Below are positions 22,828 through 37,778 of a stretch of DNA of 64,000 nucleotides, one piece after another. The notes under the pieces are model-generated. The model was not told the DNA's origin and did not search any database. It saw only the letters and a program-made list of their open reading frames with translations. This DNA comes from Acridotheres tristis (lineage: Eukaryota > Chordata > Aves > Passeriformes > Sturnidae), in NCBI GenBank assembly GCA_037013685.1, contig CM072905.1, forward strand, positions 11,126,991 to 11,190,990, given 5' to 3'. Position 1 is the stretch's first letter, and each line of letters opens with the position of its first letter. Position numbers and translations under genes: made by a program.

Positions 22828-22851
22828 ATCAATCAATCAATCAATCAATCA
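22828..22851. repeat. (ATCA)n microsatellite
   Basis: About six perfect tetranucleotide units. Confidence 0.95.
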
Positions 22852-25800
22852 CGCAGTCAATCCATCACCTCGTTTACAGCTGGGACAAGGCAGAGAAAGC
22901 TCAGGCAGGGCTGAATGAATTCCTGCTTTGGATGGGTACAAAGCTGGAGACTCCCAGGCCGAGCCTAGATTTAGCCAGGGTGAATGAAATTATTTCCCCT
23001 CTCTGCAGCACAGGGAGCTGGGCAGTGCTTTGCTCCCAGGCTCTGGGATGCTCCCGGCTCTCACCAGGGCTGACACTTCCCCACAGCCAAGGGCTCGGGC
23101 TTTTCTCCCTACTAGTGCAAATTCCTCCTGGATTTGGGAGCATCCTCACCAAGAAGCGACTCCTGTGCCCCAGCCTGGCAGCTCCCCCAGGCAAGAGCCC
23201 TTCGGGGAGGAGGCTGAGTCCCGTTCCCAGCTCCAGCACTGCTGACCCCATGCACATGTTCCTGTCCAGAGAATAGCAGTGCTGGGAGGTGGCTGGGACA
23301 GGTCCCTGCTTCACATCCCAAGGAAAGCTTAGGCTGGCTCCTGTGCTCCTGCCCCACACTCTCATTTTCAGGCCACCCTGGCACCCTCACAGATGCTGTG
23401 GAGGCAGCTGGTGGCTCACGGGGGTGACTCCTTGTTTCTGAAGGAGCTGTGGCACATTTAATCCTTTCCTACTGTCACTTGTCCCTTGGAGCTGTTGCTG
23501 CAGTGATGGTCACAGTGTTTATGTGGCCGTGAGCTGGGGACAGTGGTCCTCAGTCTCTGCTGAGCAAAAATGCCAGGTTGCCATGGGATGCCCAGGTACA
23601 GGAGGGCTGAGAGGCTGGGAATGAGGTCTCTCATTCCTGGACCTGCAGTGGGAGAGGGGATTTAATCCATGGCCCTCCTGTGCCCGGTGAGGTTTCCCTG
23701 GGGTGATGCAGGTGTTGGGGGCAGCACACCCGAGGGACCCTTTTTCCCTCCTTGTCTGTCCATGGACATCGGCTGTGAGCCTGTGGCCACTCCCTGAAAT
23801 CTGCATTTTGCCCTTCTGCCGAGGGCAGAGCCCATTCCTGCTGCTCACCCTGGGACTGTCCCAGCAGAGGCAGAATTTACCTGGCAGGGCAGCAGAGGGT
23901 GGCTCTGCATCACCTCAATCTAGATATGAACAGGCAAAAATCAAAGCTCTTGACTTTCAGACAGAGTACTCTGGCTACTAGTAAATGATGCTGAAACAAG
24001 GAGGGCAGTTTTCCCCGTTCCTAGTTCTTGGGGGAGGATTCAGGCTAAAATTTGGATACCACAGCACACAGACAGCTCTGCACTGGGTCTCCTCTGCCCT
24101 CTGGGAAAGATGCAGCCAAAGCTGCTCTGGGTCTGTGCAACCTGGGGAGCCCAGGGATCCCTCAGAGCTGGCTTTTCCCTTTCCTGCATTTACACCCAAC
24201 CTCTTCCTCACCAGCCAAGAACAAAAGGGCCCAACATGATATTTGGAAGGGCCAGATCTGGTTTTGAAGCTGCAGAGGTTGATTTCCAGGGGAAAATCAT
24301 GGGGAGCTGCATCAATCCAATCACATGGTTTTATTTAAGCCCCTTGGCTGAAATCATCCACCTCAGATAATCATTCCCCAGAAAATCTGGATTTGATTCA
24401 GATAAGACAAGGACTGACTGGCAGGTTTGTAAACCTTCACCCACTCACTGCTATTTTTGTTAGCCCTTTCACTGTGGTCTCTTCTGTCTGAGAGGGACCA
24501 AAAAAGGACCAGAAAAGCTCCTCTTGCCTGGCAGCAAAATGAGGAGCAGCCCCTCCTTATCCTGCAATCTCCCAGCATGGGAGAGCATGGATGCATTTCA
24601 TCTAAACAATCCAGCTTTGGCCTGTTTTCCCAAACTGATTGGGACCCCTGAGAGTAAAGCAGAGCCAGGCAGGACCCCCCAGAGCAGAGCTGACAGTGTC
24701 CCACCCGTTGTCCCAAGGCCAGCTTTGGCCCGTGCTCCCCTGCAATGGTTCAGGTTGGGGTGATGCTCCCTCAGCTCTTGGCCACTTTCTGTCCCGTGAG
24801 GCCACAGGAAATAGAGCAGCACCTCTCCCACAATTGGCTGCACTCAAAGTCTCACACTAATTGCTTTTTCCATCTTGTTTCCAAACCCTTTTTCTCCCAT
24901 AGCATGGGAGCTCTGACTCATAGACACTGATTTAGGGGTTTGTCAAAAACCCTACAGATTTCAGCAGGGTGGAGGTAGGAGCTGAGAGATGCCAAGACAC
25001 AGCACTGCTGGATGCTCCCTGTCGAGGAAAAGGGATGAAATATGGAGGGTTCAAGCTCCTTGGACAAAGCAGTGCTTAAAAACTCCAATAAAATCCCAGT
25101 GAGAAGAATTATGATGGGATTCTGGGCCTGTTGGATTGCTCAGCTTGGCTCAGCCTTCACTGGACTTTCAGTGGGAGGTGGCACAGGAGGCTCCTGGTGG
25201 GATGCCCTGGTGCCTGGTCCCTCTGGGCAGGGAATGGGGACATCTGGCCCTCCAGAGACACAGGGATGCACAAGACACTGTCCAGACACTTCTCATAACT
25301 CCCAGAGCATGGATAATCCACTCCCAGCCTCCAGCCAGGGCTCCTCAGCTAAGGAAGGGTTCTAACACTGCTGGGATGTTCTCAGTTATTGGCTCTATGC
25401 AAATTCAGTTGGGCTTTAGATCCCTAAGCAGCCCTTCTCCCATTTGCACAGGGTGAAACCTATCCCTTAAATCAGCCCCACAGAACTCCTGGGATCAACC
25501 TTCCCGTGACACTGGGGACTGAAGATGTCCCTTTGCTCCCTGGGTTTCTCAGCCAGGGGCTGCTCCTGAGCACACAGCCGGGTTGACAATCACTGCCACA
25601 GGACTTGGCTCAGGGATCAATCCAAGGTGACATCCACCACTTTTAGTACAAACTCCTTCATTTATAAACCCTCCTGCGTCACTGAGACAAAAGTAAACAG
25701 CTTTTACATCTCCTGTCCTTCACAGCTGGGGCTCAAATACCCCGGGAACCTCCAGGCAGCAGCACAGGACACGTCAGCCTTTCCTGGGACCCTCTGGCTC

Positions 25801-26129
25801 CTGCTGACATCCCCTGGTCAGAGCCACCTGACACGAGGGAACTGGCAACAGAGGAGTCCCTCGGTGACACGGGGGGACAGCCGTGGTTCCACTTGGATCC
25901 AACACTGGGTAACCCTCCTGTGCTCACAGATTCAGCAGGAAAACCTACTGCACTCCGAGGAACACCAGTCTCTCAGGATGCTGCACATGTGTTTCCAACA
26001 CATTCGGGCAAGAAGGAAACCACTTATCCCTGTACAAACAACAGGATTTATGCCTTTGGGGCGATTTATGTCCAGGGAAATGATTGCTGAAGAGACATTT
26101 AGCACATGCTCCAAAAGAAGTGAACGTAC

Positions 26130-26183
26130 CTGCAGGCTCCTCCGCGCTGCTGGCGGCCGTGGTGGGTGGAGCAGCCGGGATCT
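26130..26183 (-). CDS. NTN1: Netrin-1, linker exon between LE3 and NTR
   Basis: A 54-bp exon encodes the flexible Pro/Ala/Thr/Ser-rich linker between the third laminin-type EGF module and the NTR domain. Bases AG complete a Lys codon from the LE3 exon; the exon then reads IPAAPPTTAASSAEEPA and gives the first base of the Asp codon that opens the NTR exon. The acceptor is ctgtcctgcag and the donor is GCAG|GTACGT. Both borders are phase 1. The equivalent human segment is IPVAPPTTAASSVEEPE (from memory), with the same length. The exon has no start codon and overlaps longer chance open frames, so it was found by asking what must join LE3 to NTR. Confidence 0.93.
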
Positions 26184-28748
<2,565 letters not shown>

Positions 28749-29462
28749 TCACCGGGGAGCGGGGCAGCTCCCCCGGCACGGCTCCACCTTCTCTGCCGCT
28801 GGCTCTGCATCTCCGGCAAAGCCCCCGGAATGACCTGAAACAGAGCTGGCACCTGGCACAGGGGCTGGGGGACAGCGCTTGGGCACAGAGGGGACAGTGC
28901 TGGAGAGGGGTGGCCCTGTCACAGCCCCGCTGTAGAGATAGGAGCGCAGCCGGGATGGCTGATCCTGTGGGCAGCGTGGGCGTGGATCCCACGGACACAG
29001 CTCCTCACCCCATGAGCGCTGGGATCAGGGGTTTGCAGGATTCAAAGGCAGGGAATCAGCACCCACTGCCCCCAGCCAGCAGCTCCAAACCCCCCGGGCT
29101 CCCGGGAGCGGCGGCAGGGCTGGTACAGAGGTTTCTGCTCCGGCAGGAATCAATCGCTTGGGAATTCATTCCACGTGCACTCCAAGAAAAATCAACCCAT
29201 TCCTTTCAGAGCTCTCGCTCGAGCCCTTCCCGCTGAGCAGCATCCCTGGCAGCTGGCACTGCGGGCACAGGAAGGAAATGCCCTTGTGGGATGCAGGCGG
29301 GCTGGAGGACCTGCTGTTCCCGGCCAGATGGATGCAGCCTTGACGGCAGAGCTGGGCAGATGTGAAGGATTTGGCAGGGGATGTAAATACTGCACTTGAA
29401 AACATTCACCATCTCATTTCCCACAGTGGGACTTTACCGGTGCAGCTGTTGGGGAAAAATGA

Positions 29463-29483
29463 AATAATAATAATAATAATAAT
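29463..29483. repeat. (AAT)n microsatellite
   Basis: Seven units of aat/taa followed by A- and G-rich sequence to about 29540. Confidence 0.95.
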
Positions 29484-31450
29484 TTTAAAAAAGAGGCAAA
29501 AAGAAGAAAAGGGGGGGAAAAAAAGAAAGAAAAAAGCATCAGGGCTTGTTATCATCACTGCTCCAAAAGGATTACGGCCTCGCACATTTGTTAACAGCCC
29601 TGATTTCTAAGAGCTGCAAGCGCCGTGCCAGACTGTGGGCTGCCCCTGCTGAGTGGTGGCAGGGCCAGGCAGGCAGGCAGGAAAGCTTTCCTTTTCTTCT
29701 GCAGCATCCCCGGGAAGGAGCCAGCCAAATCCCTCCCTGGGGAGCACTGATCCTGGTCTCCTCCAGCCCCTCAGGGGAGCTGCCTGCCAGAAACAGGGGC
29801 TGGGGGAAACCTGTCCCACTGCCTGGGCCCTGGAGGGGGCTGTCCTGGGAGCCACGGCGAGTGTCCCCATGGGCACCAGTGACTTCAAACCCCCCAAAGT
29901 CGGCACATCACTCCCAAGAGGGCTTTTCCTGGACCCTGCAGGGCTGCTTGGTTTGTTCTGCACGCCCCTGGCTCTCAAAGACCCTAAATCTGCCTCATTT
30001 GGGGCCAGCAGACCGCATCCCACATTGGTTTTGGGTTTCCAAGTTTTGGTGTTTGGTTTTGGTGGTGGCTCCCTCCAAGCCTCCCCAGCACGATCCTGCT
30101 CCCTGCACCAGCAGCTCCCAGGCTGATCCCTGCCCAGCAGGGCTTGGATGGTGCCTGGAGCACTGGGATTATCTGGGATGTCCAACTTCTCCCTGGGGAC
30201 ATCCCAGAGCTCCAGCAAACTGCCACCAGCCCTAACCCCACCAGTCCTGGGTGGGAAGAGACAGAGTCTTGACAAAACCTGATGATTTTTCACATGAGAG
30301 GGGAAAAAAACCCCTCAAGAAACCAACAAAGCTTTTGCTCCTTTTCTCCTCTTTTTCTAACACTTCTGATTTGGGGTTTTTGATTAAAAGTCTCACTCTC
30401 TCCCCTGCCCTGAGCACCCTCTGGGAAACGGCTGATTGCAAACCTGCCCACAGCAGAAATCTCCTTTTCTAGAGCTAATTTAGACTGGAAAAGTTTTAAC
30501 ATGAAATCAGTGTGGCTGGTGATGAGCAGAGGGAGGCTTAGGTGGGAAAACCTTCACGCTGCAGCCCCAAGGGTAATGCTGGGGGAGAGGAAATAAAAAC
30601 ATGTTAAGCAAAGGCCTGAAGGAGGAATAGGAGAGAAGAGTTAAAGAAGAGCAGAGAGCCAGGAGTTAATACAAAAATAAGCAAATCAGGGAAGGGTTTC
30701 CCAAGAAGAGGCAAAGGGCAGGAGGATGGGGACGAACACACTTTGTGTTTCAGGCGTCCCCTCCGGAGCTGCTTCAGGCATCACTGCAGAGCCCATCCTG
30801 TGAGGAATCCCCTCCACGTGAGCAGATCGCCCTCATTTCAGTGGGACCGCTCGGACCAGAGAGGGAAAAGAGGAAAAAAAAGCCTTGGTGATGAGTAAGA
30901 TCCCAATGCTCAGGCTCTTGGAGGCCGGGCTGACAGCACAGAACGCTCTTTGGACAGCACATACGTAAATAAATAAATCGCGATGCTGCTGCTCCCTTCC
31001 CTCATGAGGAGCGGCTCGGCAGAGCTGGGCCAGAACTGCCGGGCTTATTTCTACAGCCGAATCTCTCTGAGTTTGTCTCCTGCCTCCCCAGGCCGGGCTC
31101 CTGTGAGGACTCTGATGTCCCCGTGTGAGATGTGCCCAGGGTGGCACAGAGGGCACGAGTGCCAGAGGGTCTGGGTCACGGGCCCGTGGGCAGGATTGCA
31201 CCGGGATGATATCCCGGCCGATCTGTGCCAGCTCGCTCTGCCACACCGTGGGGAAAATCCTCTCTGGGTGCAGGACGGGCTCTGTGCCCCCGGTCCCCAG
31301 CGTTCCCCTGGGGCCCCGAGCCCGTCCTGCCTTGTTCGTCTTCCCAAAACTCTGGGAATCAGCAGCTCCCGGCGCGGGGAGGCAGGAGGTGCTCTCGCCA
31401 TGTCTGCAGATGTGGATTTGCTGTGCCTGTCCTCGAGAAACTGAACCAGC

Positions 31451-31525
31451 GCCAGCAATTAGGAGCAATTAAAGGTAATTTACAGTTCCCCGGCCAGTGC
31501 AAACACTTGCAGCCAGCAATTACAG
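31451..31525. promoter_or_regulatory. Candidate regulatory element (repeated CAATTA)
   Basis: GCCAGCAATTA occurs twice (31451-31461, 31512-31522), with another CAATTA at 31466 and TAATTT between. Three homeodomain-like sites within 75 bp. Confidence 0.35.
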
Positions 31526-32884
31526 GCTCTTCTCCTTCTCCAGCCATGAAGGGCCGGGCTGCTGGTGCTTGATGCTGATTTTTCCAAGCCAGTCCAAATT
31601 CCTTTGGGCTGTAACCCCACACTGAGGGAAGTCAGCCCCAGGATGCCAGTGGGGAGGTGATTGGTGCAAACGCCCCCTTGGCATCGCTGCTGCCTTTCCC
31701 ATGGGCACCTTGGGGCTCACAGAACAGGTCTGCATTCCTAAACTTCCCCGGCTTTCATCCCTGAACTTCCCTGGGTGCAAGGATGTGTGGATTTGTTCAT
31801 CACCCACCGAGGTGCAGAAATTCAGCACTGCCCTGTACTGGGCAGAGCCTTCGAGGCACCAGAGCTGAGGGCACCTCTGTGAGCAGGACAGGACAGTGCC
31901 TGCGACATCCCGGGAGATGAGAAGGAGGATAACACGTGGTTTTGCCTCATACCTTGCTTGAAAGAATCACCCCATAGAGGGTACAGTGAGATAGGAGAGA
32001 AGCAAACGAGGATGATGCTGGAGCAAGAAAAAGGCGTGTCTGCACTCTCAGGAGGAAGGGAAATAACTCTCAGGATCTCGGTTTTTCAGAAAACCTTTAA
32101 GAAAAAATTATGGTGAGTGTCTATGGCAGAGACGACCAGGAATTCCTTGTGGAAAATGAAGTTATTTTTTGGTTGAAAAAATGGCTGCGCAGGAGAAAAC
32201 AAGGAGCAGGAATCTTTGGGGAGGCTTTAACGGGCAATGAGGGCAGCAGTCGGGGTGCCTCTGCTCCTAGAAGCTGATTTTCCCTATTAAATAACCATGG
32301 CCTGGAAAGCAGGGAGCTGAGAGCGCTCCCAGGTGAGCACCTTGAGCTTGGCTGCTCCAGATGTGAGGAGACCACGTCGCTCTTTGCGAGACAGACCCAA
32401 AGTGGCCGAGTGGATGAGGGGAGAGCAGCCAAAATCCGGAGTGCAGAAGGAGGCATAATTGGAAGGAGGGAACAGGATGGCTCATCCACTCTGAAGGGTC
32501 CCAATTAACTGCATCCACTCCAGGAAAAGATCTGGGAGTCAATGAAACATCTGGCTGATTGCAGCAGAGCTCAGAAGAGCCACAAGATGGGAGGCTGTGC
32601 TGTGAAAGGGGGAGAGAGAAACTCTGAATTCATATCAGGGCACTATAGAAATCAATAGCTCGTCTTCAGCTGGGAGCTGGAGTGAAAGGCACGGAGAGCA
32701 CCCACGGAAAAGATTGGGAACGCCTTGCCAAGAGACGGTGGAGGGCTGCCAAGCAATGCACAGCGCCGGCAAGGTCAGACAGGTGCTCCTCTTCACTGCT
32801 CCTTAAAGCCCAGCAACAAAGGGACATTGAGGGCGTTGAAAAGGCAACCTTTTCAATGATAAAAGGAAACGCTGCTTTGCACCG

Positions 32885-33010
32885 CACGTAATTAACTCGT
32901 AGAACTCCTGCTACGAGACACCATGGCAAGGGCCCAACAGGATTAGATAGGGCTCTGAATGAGAACATCTGTAGTTACATTAGCTGGGATTAATATATAT
33001 ACGGATATAA
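32885..33010. promoter_or_regulatory. Candidate regulatory element with short hairpin
   Basis: It contains TAATTA (32889-32894), a perfect 7-bp stem CTCGTAG/CTACGAG with an 8-nt loop (32896-32917), a GGATTAGA motif and an alternating AT tract near 32990-33002. Confidence 0.3.
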
Positions 33011-33339
33011 GCGCTGCCAGGCAGCTCCTCACCGCCTGCAGCCAGGAGATTTCCCCCGGGGCCAGGCTCTGCAGAACTGGCTGCCGTGGGCTTTTATAGC
33101 TCTGTCTGGAGCTTCCAAATCAGCCCCTATTTTCTGTACAAACCTGCTGAGGCAGAGCATTGCCCACCCCAGCCCAGCCAGCGATGCCTTTCTGTGCTTC
33201 AGCTCAGGTTTGAGGCTAAAAAACATCTGGAAACATCTTGGGGCCGTGCTTGGGATAAAAAAAACCCACGTTTTTTCAGTTCAGGTGGTTGAACTTGCTG
33301 AGATGGTTCTGCCCCACTGAAGATTGACAAATAGCACGA

Positions 33340-33420
33340 CAAAAATGCAAATATTTTCGCACCCCCGGTGTTCGGGCCGGAGGTATTCCCAGCCGCTAAT
33401 CCTGCCCCACACACGTGCGG
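33340..33420. promoter_or_regulatory. Candidate enhancer (octamer, TAATCC, E-box)
   Basis: A POU octamer ATGCAAAT (33345-33352), an OTX-like TAATCC (33397-33402) and a CACGTG E-box (33412-33417) lie within about 75 bp. There are also several CpGs, unusual for this part of the intron. Confidence 0.35.
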
Positions 33421-35890
33421 TGGAAGGTAAACAGAGAGATAAATCTCCAGGCTCAGCTCTCCTCAACTGTGACCTTTATGGAGAAGGTGCCTGAAAAGAT
33501 CTGCATTTTTGGAGAATTAGCATCTTCCTGTTTTCGGGGAAGCTGCTTCCTTGGGAGGTTTTAAGAGTGATGAAAAATGCTTTTGCCTGGACAAGAAAAA
33601 AAAGCCAGGTTTGCCAGAGTGTCCAGATTTCCTCTTGTCACCCAGAACAGAAAGCCCACAGGGTTTGATCCAGCCTCTGGACTGAGCAGGAACCCAACAA
33701 TGCATTAAACTAAAAAAAACTCCTTAATTAGCAATAATCATTGATGAAGACTCCTGAATTCCGAAATCACTCTCAGTTTTAAATACAAATTCAATCCTAG
33801 GTAGCCAATGTGCCTTAGGTGCACATTTATATTTAACCAGGCTTTAAAATGCTTTTCCAGAATCATGGCCAAAAATTGCTTCTCTTTGGTTGCTTCCCTT
33901 CTTTCCTCCAAAGATTTCAACAGGAGTAAAAAAAATGTGGCTACAGAAAACTTCTGCTGAAAAAAACCTCAACAAACCCAGATTTGTTGTCAAAATGTCA
34001 AAACAAATTCAATTTAAATTCTCCTGTTGCCTCAATCGCATCCTGATGCAGCAAACATGTCTCACTTAACCTTGTGGTTTAGTGTTTAGAGGGGTGGTTC
34101 TGGCATTATTACTTAAGTGAGGGTTTTTTTGTTATTGTAGCGTTGTTCTTTTTTCCTGCTCCACTGTCTTTAGCAGCTCAGGTACTTTAAATCCTGCTCT
34201 ATCTGAACACATCTTGCCAGGCAACTCAAGGTGTGAGAATTCCTGGAGTGTCCCTCCTTGCTGAAATCCATGCCAGAGGCGACCTTGAAGTAGTCCCAAG
34301 GAGGACAGGATGTTTTCGCAGCTTTTCTTTGGCTCCTGTCTTTGGGAAATCAATTCAAAACAAGCAGAGCTCCTTCCTTTGGATACCTATTCTGGTTATT
34401 TGTCCATGGATCAGGGAAGTCTGAGCTGAACCTGTGCACCTGAGTGCTGAGGAGAGGTTTGTGCTGGCTCTGGGGACATCCCGTGGGGATGGAAGAGCCC
34501 ACAGGCACTGCCAGAGTATCTCCAGCACGGGCACCACGTCCTGCAAATCCCACGGACTTCTAGGGAAGAGAAGCTGGAATTGGGGATGTACCCACCCAGT
34601 CTGGCCCCAGCTGGTTTGCAAAGCAGAAGCAGGGGTGGAAATGTCCCTGTGCTAATTCTGAATACCAAAAATGACTCAATATTAACCATTAGCTGCTCTG
34701 CCATGAGCTCCTCAGCCTGTCTGCACATTGGGAGCTGGATTTAGCCCTCCAAAGGATCATGTTCATGCTCAATGTCCCTCAGCACATTCTCCTGGAGATT
34801 TAAAGGTTTCCTGCCAGCAGAACATGAATTCCTCCTTTTATTGAGCAGAGTCAAACAATCCCTGGGTGTCTCCTCCTGTCCCTCCTCCCACGCCACTTCT
34901 CAGGGCTCTCCCGTTTCCCCTCCTGGACTGGCACTCGGGGGAGCCAAGGGCTTTGGTGCCCTGCAGTTTGGGCCAAATTTCACAGATTAGACCTTGGCTT
35001 TGTCTTCTCCATAACAAGGAACAGACGGGGCCACAAAGCCTCCACTGAGCTGGAGTTGCTGTTAATCCAGAGGGGCCTTGGAACCCCGGCAATAAATCCA
35101 CTTTTTGGGCAGGGGCACTGTGGGCAGGCATCAGTGGCACACAATGGGACAATTATCGCAGCACTTCCCCAAATGCTGGAAAATTCCCTTTCTCCAAAAT
35201 TATTAAAACTTCCTCTGTCCACTGAGAGCTCCACTTCCCACGTGATTCCAGCAGGACTGGAGAAGATGCCAGGGATGCTGTGATGAAGCATTGGGGTTTT
35301 CTCCACCTCACTTTACTGGAAAGACTCGGTTTTTATCGTGGAGGATGTGATCCCTTTGATTTTTGCATCAAAAATGTCAGACCTGCAGGGGAAGCTCTGG
35401 CCAGGCCAAGAGCAGCAGCTCAGTGGCCTCATGGATCTAAAACAAACCCAGCTCCCCCTGCTCTCATGGGAGATGTTGCACGAGGAAGAGTGGGTTGGAA
35501 ATGCTGTTATTGAAGGGAAAAAAAGAGAGGCAAAGTTTTTCTCTTCCTGATGGGTTTTTAGCCTGGCTCTGGAGGAAACGAGGTTCCTACAAGTGCATTC
35601 TCCCACTAATAATAAAAATCAAATCTGGCAACGGAGCAGAAAGCTCAGGGATAATGAGGTTGCCACAAGCCTCGGGAAAGGAGGCAGTGGGGATGGTGAG
35701 GGAGAATCTGGAAAAGCTCTGCAGAAAAGGATCCTTTTGGTGTGCAGAGCCCCCACAGGACACCAAAGCATCCACAGAGGGGAGAGTCCCCAACACCCCA
35801 AGAGCAGGGAGAAATCCCAGTGAGAGCTCCTGTGGCACAAATCCCAGCCCCTCCTCTGTGATGCTCTGAGAAGCATCTGTTTAACTGGAA

Positions 35891-35927
35891 AATAAATCCT
35901 TTCCTACCAGAAAAAAAAAAAAAAAAA
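35891..35927 (+). repeat. AATAAA followed by 17-A run
   Basis: AATAAA (35891-35896) is followed 14 bp later by 17 consecutive A residues and A/C-rich sequence. This is the pattern of a reverse-transcribed polyadenylated RNA. No target-site duplication or known parent was identified. Confidence 0.5.
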
Positions 35928-37720
35928 CAACAAAAACAAAAAACCAAACCCCAAAACTTTTTCATTTTAGTACACTGAAAACCAGAGTGTGGGGATGAGC
36001 AGGAATGATCTTGGGTTTAATTCTCAGGATCTGAGAGCCCGAAGCTCTTTCCACTCCTGAGAACTGGTCTGAAGCAGGAAATTATCTCAATTATTGGAAA
36101 ACATTCATGGGGAAGGCAAATTATTCCTTTTCTTTCCTCTGTCTCGTGGATATGCAAAGGTCTGGCTGTGCAAGTGAATTTAGCAACTTTTGTCCTTAGT
36201 CTGAGACCAGCGATGGAGAGCTGGGGTTTAATCTGGTTTTATTTTCTTAATAGGGCGCAAATTCCCCTCTATTGTGTCGCCACTTCTGACAAACCACATC
36301 CCAACCTGCCCTCCGGGATTGCTCCTGGATGTTTCTGTGCTGGAAACCCAAACCCCAGTTTGGAAGGTAGCCGGCCCCCAGTTTATTCAGAAAACCCCTC
36401 CTGGGCACCAGCATTGCCAGCATGTGATTTTTCAGGAATGCAGAGCCAGCTCTTGTCAGGGAATCAATGCTGTCCACTTTTCCTATTCAGTTGGATCATG
36501 CACACATCTGCCATGGATTCGGGACTCAGCTGTGAGCTGTGTCTCTCCTCTCAGGGTGCTGAGGTGCTGTCCAGGTGCCAATGGAGATTCCAGCTCCTTC
36601 CAAGGGGCTCTGGAGCAGCCTCCTCCATTCTCCTCACGGCTCCCTGGATTCAGCAGTGTCTTGCCCTGAATTCCACAGCTCAGTAAACTGCCCACTCTGC
36701 CTCACAGAGAGGGAGCTGCCTAATTTGATGTGTCTGCTCATCCATCATTAAAATGTGGATTTTAATGGATTTTTTAAAAGCTGGCATGGGCTGGGAGATG
36801 CCTTGTGTTGAGCTTGAGTCTTGAACAAAAAAATCACTGCTTTTCCATGATTTCCTTCTACAAACTCAGAACAGCGTAAGAGTTTCAGTAATGCTCATGT
36901 CCCTTCTTTCCTCTGGGATCCTTCCAGCCCAGGTGAGTGAATGGTGCAGCTCTGCCAAGGGTCCTGGTGGTGCCATGGAGGAGGTGACACTTGGAGGCAC
37001 TTGAGCCTCCTGTGCTGCCCAAGGACACTCCCACAGTGACCTGTGAGCATGGACAGCTTAAAGCTGCATTTCTAGAGCCCTTCTCCGATGGTCTGTGTGT
37101 GTCTGGGGGTTGTGATGACAAGTTTTAGATGCAGAAGCCATAAATCAGCTCTCAGGGCTTGCAATAATATGGATATAAGGAATTATGGGGCCGTTGGGAA
37201 GGGGTGACAAATGCAGGAGGGAAATGTAACTAGAAAATCGTTCTTGTGGCAGTGGAAGAGAATCCTCACAGTCCTGGGGAGAAATTAAAGTCTGTGCTTG
37301 GCAGATCAATGCCTGGGAAGTTTGGAATTTCTCCAGGGATGTGATTTCTCCGAGGTGACCAAGCCCTGACACAAGAGCCCAACCCAAGCCCTGCCAGTAC
37401 CAGGAGCTGGCTCCTCTCTCATCTCAGCAGCTCCAGCTGGAATCCAAAGAGGAGAAAAACGAGGAAAGGAAGGGAGGGAAGTTTGACCATTAAGGACAAC
37501 CCCCTGGGGTGAATTCCTGGGAAGTATTGCCTTGGACTTCGCCTTAAAACCAGGAGAGAAGGGCATCAAAATGAGGCAGCTCTGGAGAGGGGAGCATGTC
37601 CTTCTTCAGCCCCTCCTGAGGTGACCCCAAGGGCGGAGCTGGGCTGGTCCCAGCAGAGACCTGCAGTGAGGAAAGGCTGGGGACAGAGCCCTGCAGGAGC
37701 CACCACTGCTGGCCCTGCTC

Positions 37721-37778
37721 GCCCTGGAGCCCTGGAGCCCTGGAGCCCTGGAGCCCTGGATCCCTGGAGCCCTGGAGC
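37721..37778. repeat. 8-bp (GAGCCCTG)n repeat
   Basis: Seven nearly perfect units, with one gatccctg variant. Confidence 0.95.

Larger units (their letters stand above)
13857..26129 (-). other. NTN1: NTN1 intron between linker exon and first NTR exon
   Basis: This 12.3-kb phase-1 intron has donor G|GTACGT. It contains a long pyrimidine tract, two AT-rich candidate elements, a near-identical inverted repeat, a three-copy 20-bp repeat and simple repeats. Stretches such as 14400-17600 and 23000-26100 show only GC-rich unique sequence in which I see nothing identifiable. Confidence 0.85.
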
